Assembly (NCBI GenBank): GCA_021798415.1
Contig: JAJZGO010000030.1
Span: 1 to 16,133 of the forward strand
DNA length: 16,133 nucleotides
Source of the DNA: Thermoplasmata archaeon
GTDB lineage: Archaea > Thermoplasmatota > Thermoplasmata > Lutacidiplasmatales > UBA184
Direction of reading: 5' to 3'
Shown here: positions 14,950-16,133 of the stretch, in pieces
Position numbering within the stretch: position 1 is the stretch's first letter
Layout: each line of letters begins with the position of its first letter
Notes under the pieces: generated by a model
What the model was told of the DNA's origin: nothing
Database searches by the model: none
What the model saw: only the letters and a program-made list of their open reading frames with translations
Program-made: the position numbers and the translations under genes

Positions 14950-15984
14950 TCACTCCTGGTGCACGATCGTGCTGCCCGAGATCTCGAAGCCGGCCGCCTT
15001 CGGGAGAAGTCCGAGCGCCTCCATCGCGCGCCGAACCTCCTTCTGACGCTCGGGGGCGACCAGGAAGAAGAGGAACCCCCCTCCACCGGCACCGAGAAGC
15101 TTCCCTCCCAGGGCGCCGTTCTCCTTCGCCACGGCGTAGACCTTGTCGATCGTGGTCGTGCTGATCCCGTCCGAAAGCTGCCGCTTGAGCTGCCAGTTCT
15201 CGTCCATCAGACGCCCGACCTCGGGAAAGTCGAGGTTCTCGAGGGCCCGTGCGGTCTCGAGGGCGAGGGCCCGCATCTTCCGGTACGAATCGAGGTAGTC
15301 GTCGATCTGGCCGATCTGCTGGATGTGGATGTCCGCGGCGCGACGCTCGATGCCCGTGAAGAACAGCATCAGGTGCCGGTTCAGGAGCTCGAACCCGTCG
15401 TGGTCGATGCCGAGGTTGTGGACCGAGACCCCGCCGTCCCGCGCGATCTGGATGAGGTTGAGCCCCCCGTACGCCGCGCAGTACTGGTCCTGGACGCCGC
15501 CGGGTTCCCGGAGGATCTCCCGTTCGATCCGCACGGCCTCCTTGGCGAGCTGCCGCGGGCCGACCCGCTCGCCCTTCCAGGCGTGCAGGGCGTTGAGGGT
15601 GCCGACCGCGCAACTGCTGCTCGAGCCGATGCCGGTTCCGCGCGAGGGCATCTGCGTCGCGGTGATCACCTGCACCCCGCTCGGGATCTTGAGGAGGCGC
15701 AGCGCCTCCCGGATCGCGCCGTGGGAGATATCGTCGATGCTGCGCTTCGCATCCTCGGTGATACGGTAGCTCACCCGGATCTCGTCCGGGTTGAAGTTCT
15801 CGACCACCATCACGTAGATCCCCTTGTTCATCGCCCCCGCCACGCAGGCGCCCGGGCCGTGCTCCCGGTAGAACTCGGGGAGGTCGGTGCCGCCGCCGGC
15901 GAACGTGAGTCGGAACGGGGTCTTCGAGACCACCGCCCCTTTGCCCAGGGCGATCACGTCCCGTCGGACGTGCTCGGGTGGCAT
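14950..15984 (-). CDS. GHMP-family sugar kinase, D-glycero-D-manno-heptose-7-phosphate kinase (HddA)-like
   Basis: 344 residues with all GHMP kinase motifs: KTPFRLTFAGGGTDLPEFY (21-39), the ATP-binding loop PSRGTGIGSSSSCAVG (113-128), GGVQDQYCAAYGG (162-174, with Asp166 as likely base), and KLLGAGGGGFLFF (295-307). This combination, especially the opening FAGGGTDLPEFY, is that of the heptose-7-phosphate/fucose-type anomeric kinases. It would use ATP to phosphorylate C1 of a sugar or sugar 7-phosphate in the cytoplasm, leading to an NDP-sugar. The ATG at 15984 is the longest start. However, a TTTATG box overlaps that codon, and a GTG at 15957 lies about 27 bases from the box, so the true start may be 15957 (MIALGKGAVVSKTPFRL), closer to family length. 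No A+T-rich box lies the right distance before 15984. The exact sugar is not fixed by the sequence. Confidence 0.88.
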   Translation of the reverse strand: MPPEHVRRDVIALGKGAVVSKTPFRLTFAGGGTDLPEFYREHGPGACVAGAMNKGIYVMVVENFNPDEIRVSYRITEDAKRSIDDISHGAIREALRLLKIPSGVQVITATQMPSRGTGIGSSSSCAVGTLNALHAWKGERVGPRQLAKEAVRIEREILREPGGVQDQYCAAYGGLNLIQIARDGGVSVHNLGIDHDGFELLNRHLMLFFTGIERRAADIHIQQIGQIDDYLDSYRKMRALALETARALENLDFPEVGRLMDENWQLKRQLSDGISTTTIDKVYAVAKENGALGGKLLGAGGGGFLFFLVAPERQKEVRRAMEALGLLPKAAGFEISGSTIVHQE

Positions 15985-15988
15985 AAAC
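15982..15988 (-). promoter_or_regulatory. A-box candidate overlapping the long start codon of the GHMP kinase
   Basis: GTTTATG is similar to the TTTATG before the first glycosidase. It would place transcription start close to 15957, where an in-frame GTG occurs. This conflicts with use of the ATG at 15984. Confidence 0.4.
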
Positions 15989-16133
15989 GCGACCCTCTAA
16001 CCCGTCGTCCCACGGCGGACCCGGAGGCGGAAGGCCATCCCCCGACCCGAGTGGCGGGCCGTGCGCCGTACCCGACTACGGCCGGAGAGCGCCCCCCCGG
16101 GTCGGACCGGAACCGCGTGTCCCGACAGGGCGG
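15985..16133. other. Right-edge region with no assignable gene
   Basis: 149 bases, very GC-rich. One minus-strand frame runs in from the window edge and stops near 15998, ending in GMAFRLRVRRGTTG. It could be the C-terminus of an upstream gene but resembles nothing I recognise. Confidence 0.3.

Noticed and set aside
13022..15613. 863-codon minus-strand frame across the phosphoesterase and kinase
   Set aside because: Overlaps two recognised families in another frame and shows only low-complexity charged sequence.

Overview
The window is G+C-rich (roughly two thirds or more by eye) and almost certainly archaeal. A-box/TATA elements sit about 25-33 bases upstream of several start codons, giving leaderless or near-leaderless messages (3425, 11838, 14670), while other genes have GGAG/GAGG-type ribosome sites. 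Secreted proteins carry the 'FTESGLPSGTSWSVTLNG'-type beta-sandwich repeat and end in a C-terminal membrane span with a basic tail. From general familiarity with such proteins I infer a high-GC member of the Thermoplasmata/Thermoplasmatota; nothing in the window (no rRNA, no marker gene) proves it. I saw no tRNA, rRNA, CRISPR array or insertion sequence.

Layout, left to right. (1) The 3' part of a phosphohexomutase-family gene (2-1108, +). (2) Convergent to it, a minus-strand block: a large membrane-anchored clan GH-A-like glycosidase with an 18-proline hinge and two Ig-like repeats (1146-3425), a HAD-IB/MtnX-like phosphatase (3512-4279), and a 730-residue surface protein with seven Ig-like repeats, one InlB-B-like module and about 25 N-glycosylation sequons (4555-6747). 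(3) A 299-base divergent promoter region with a hairpin or palindrome in both leaders. (4) A plus-strand block: two alkaline-phosphatase-superfamily ('sulfatase-like') proteins (7047-8519; 8701-10104), a Wzx/MATE-type polysaccharide flippase overlapping the second by one base (10104-11696), and a second clan GH-A-like glycosidase paralogous to the first (11838-13442). (5) A minus-strand block convergent with it: a membrane-anchored acid-phosphatase/phosphoesterase with a C-terminal carboxypeptidase-regulatory-like domain (13420-14670), and a GHMP kinase of the heptose-7-phosphate kinase (HddA) type (14950-15984).

How the genes may work together (inference): cytoplasmic sugar-phosphate activation (mutase, GHMP kinase, HAD phosphatase) would feed a lipid-linked glycan exported by the flippase. 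The two AlkP-superfamily enzymes lack signal peptides and have Thr where sulfatases have the formylglycine Cys, so they could trim or decorate phospho-groups on the cytoplasmic side. Outside the cell, the two anchored glycosidases and the phosphoesterase could remodel surface glycan, and the sequon-rich repeat protein is a plausible glycan acceptor. No glycosyltransferase, polymerase or nucleotidyltransferase lies in this window, so the pathway is incomplete here.

Several very long ORFs antisense to these genes are artefacts of high GC and are not annotated. All intergenic stretches are shorter than 300 bases.
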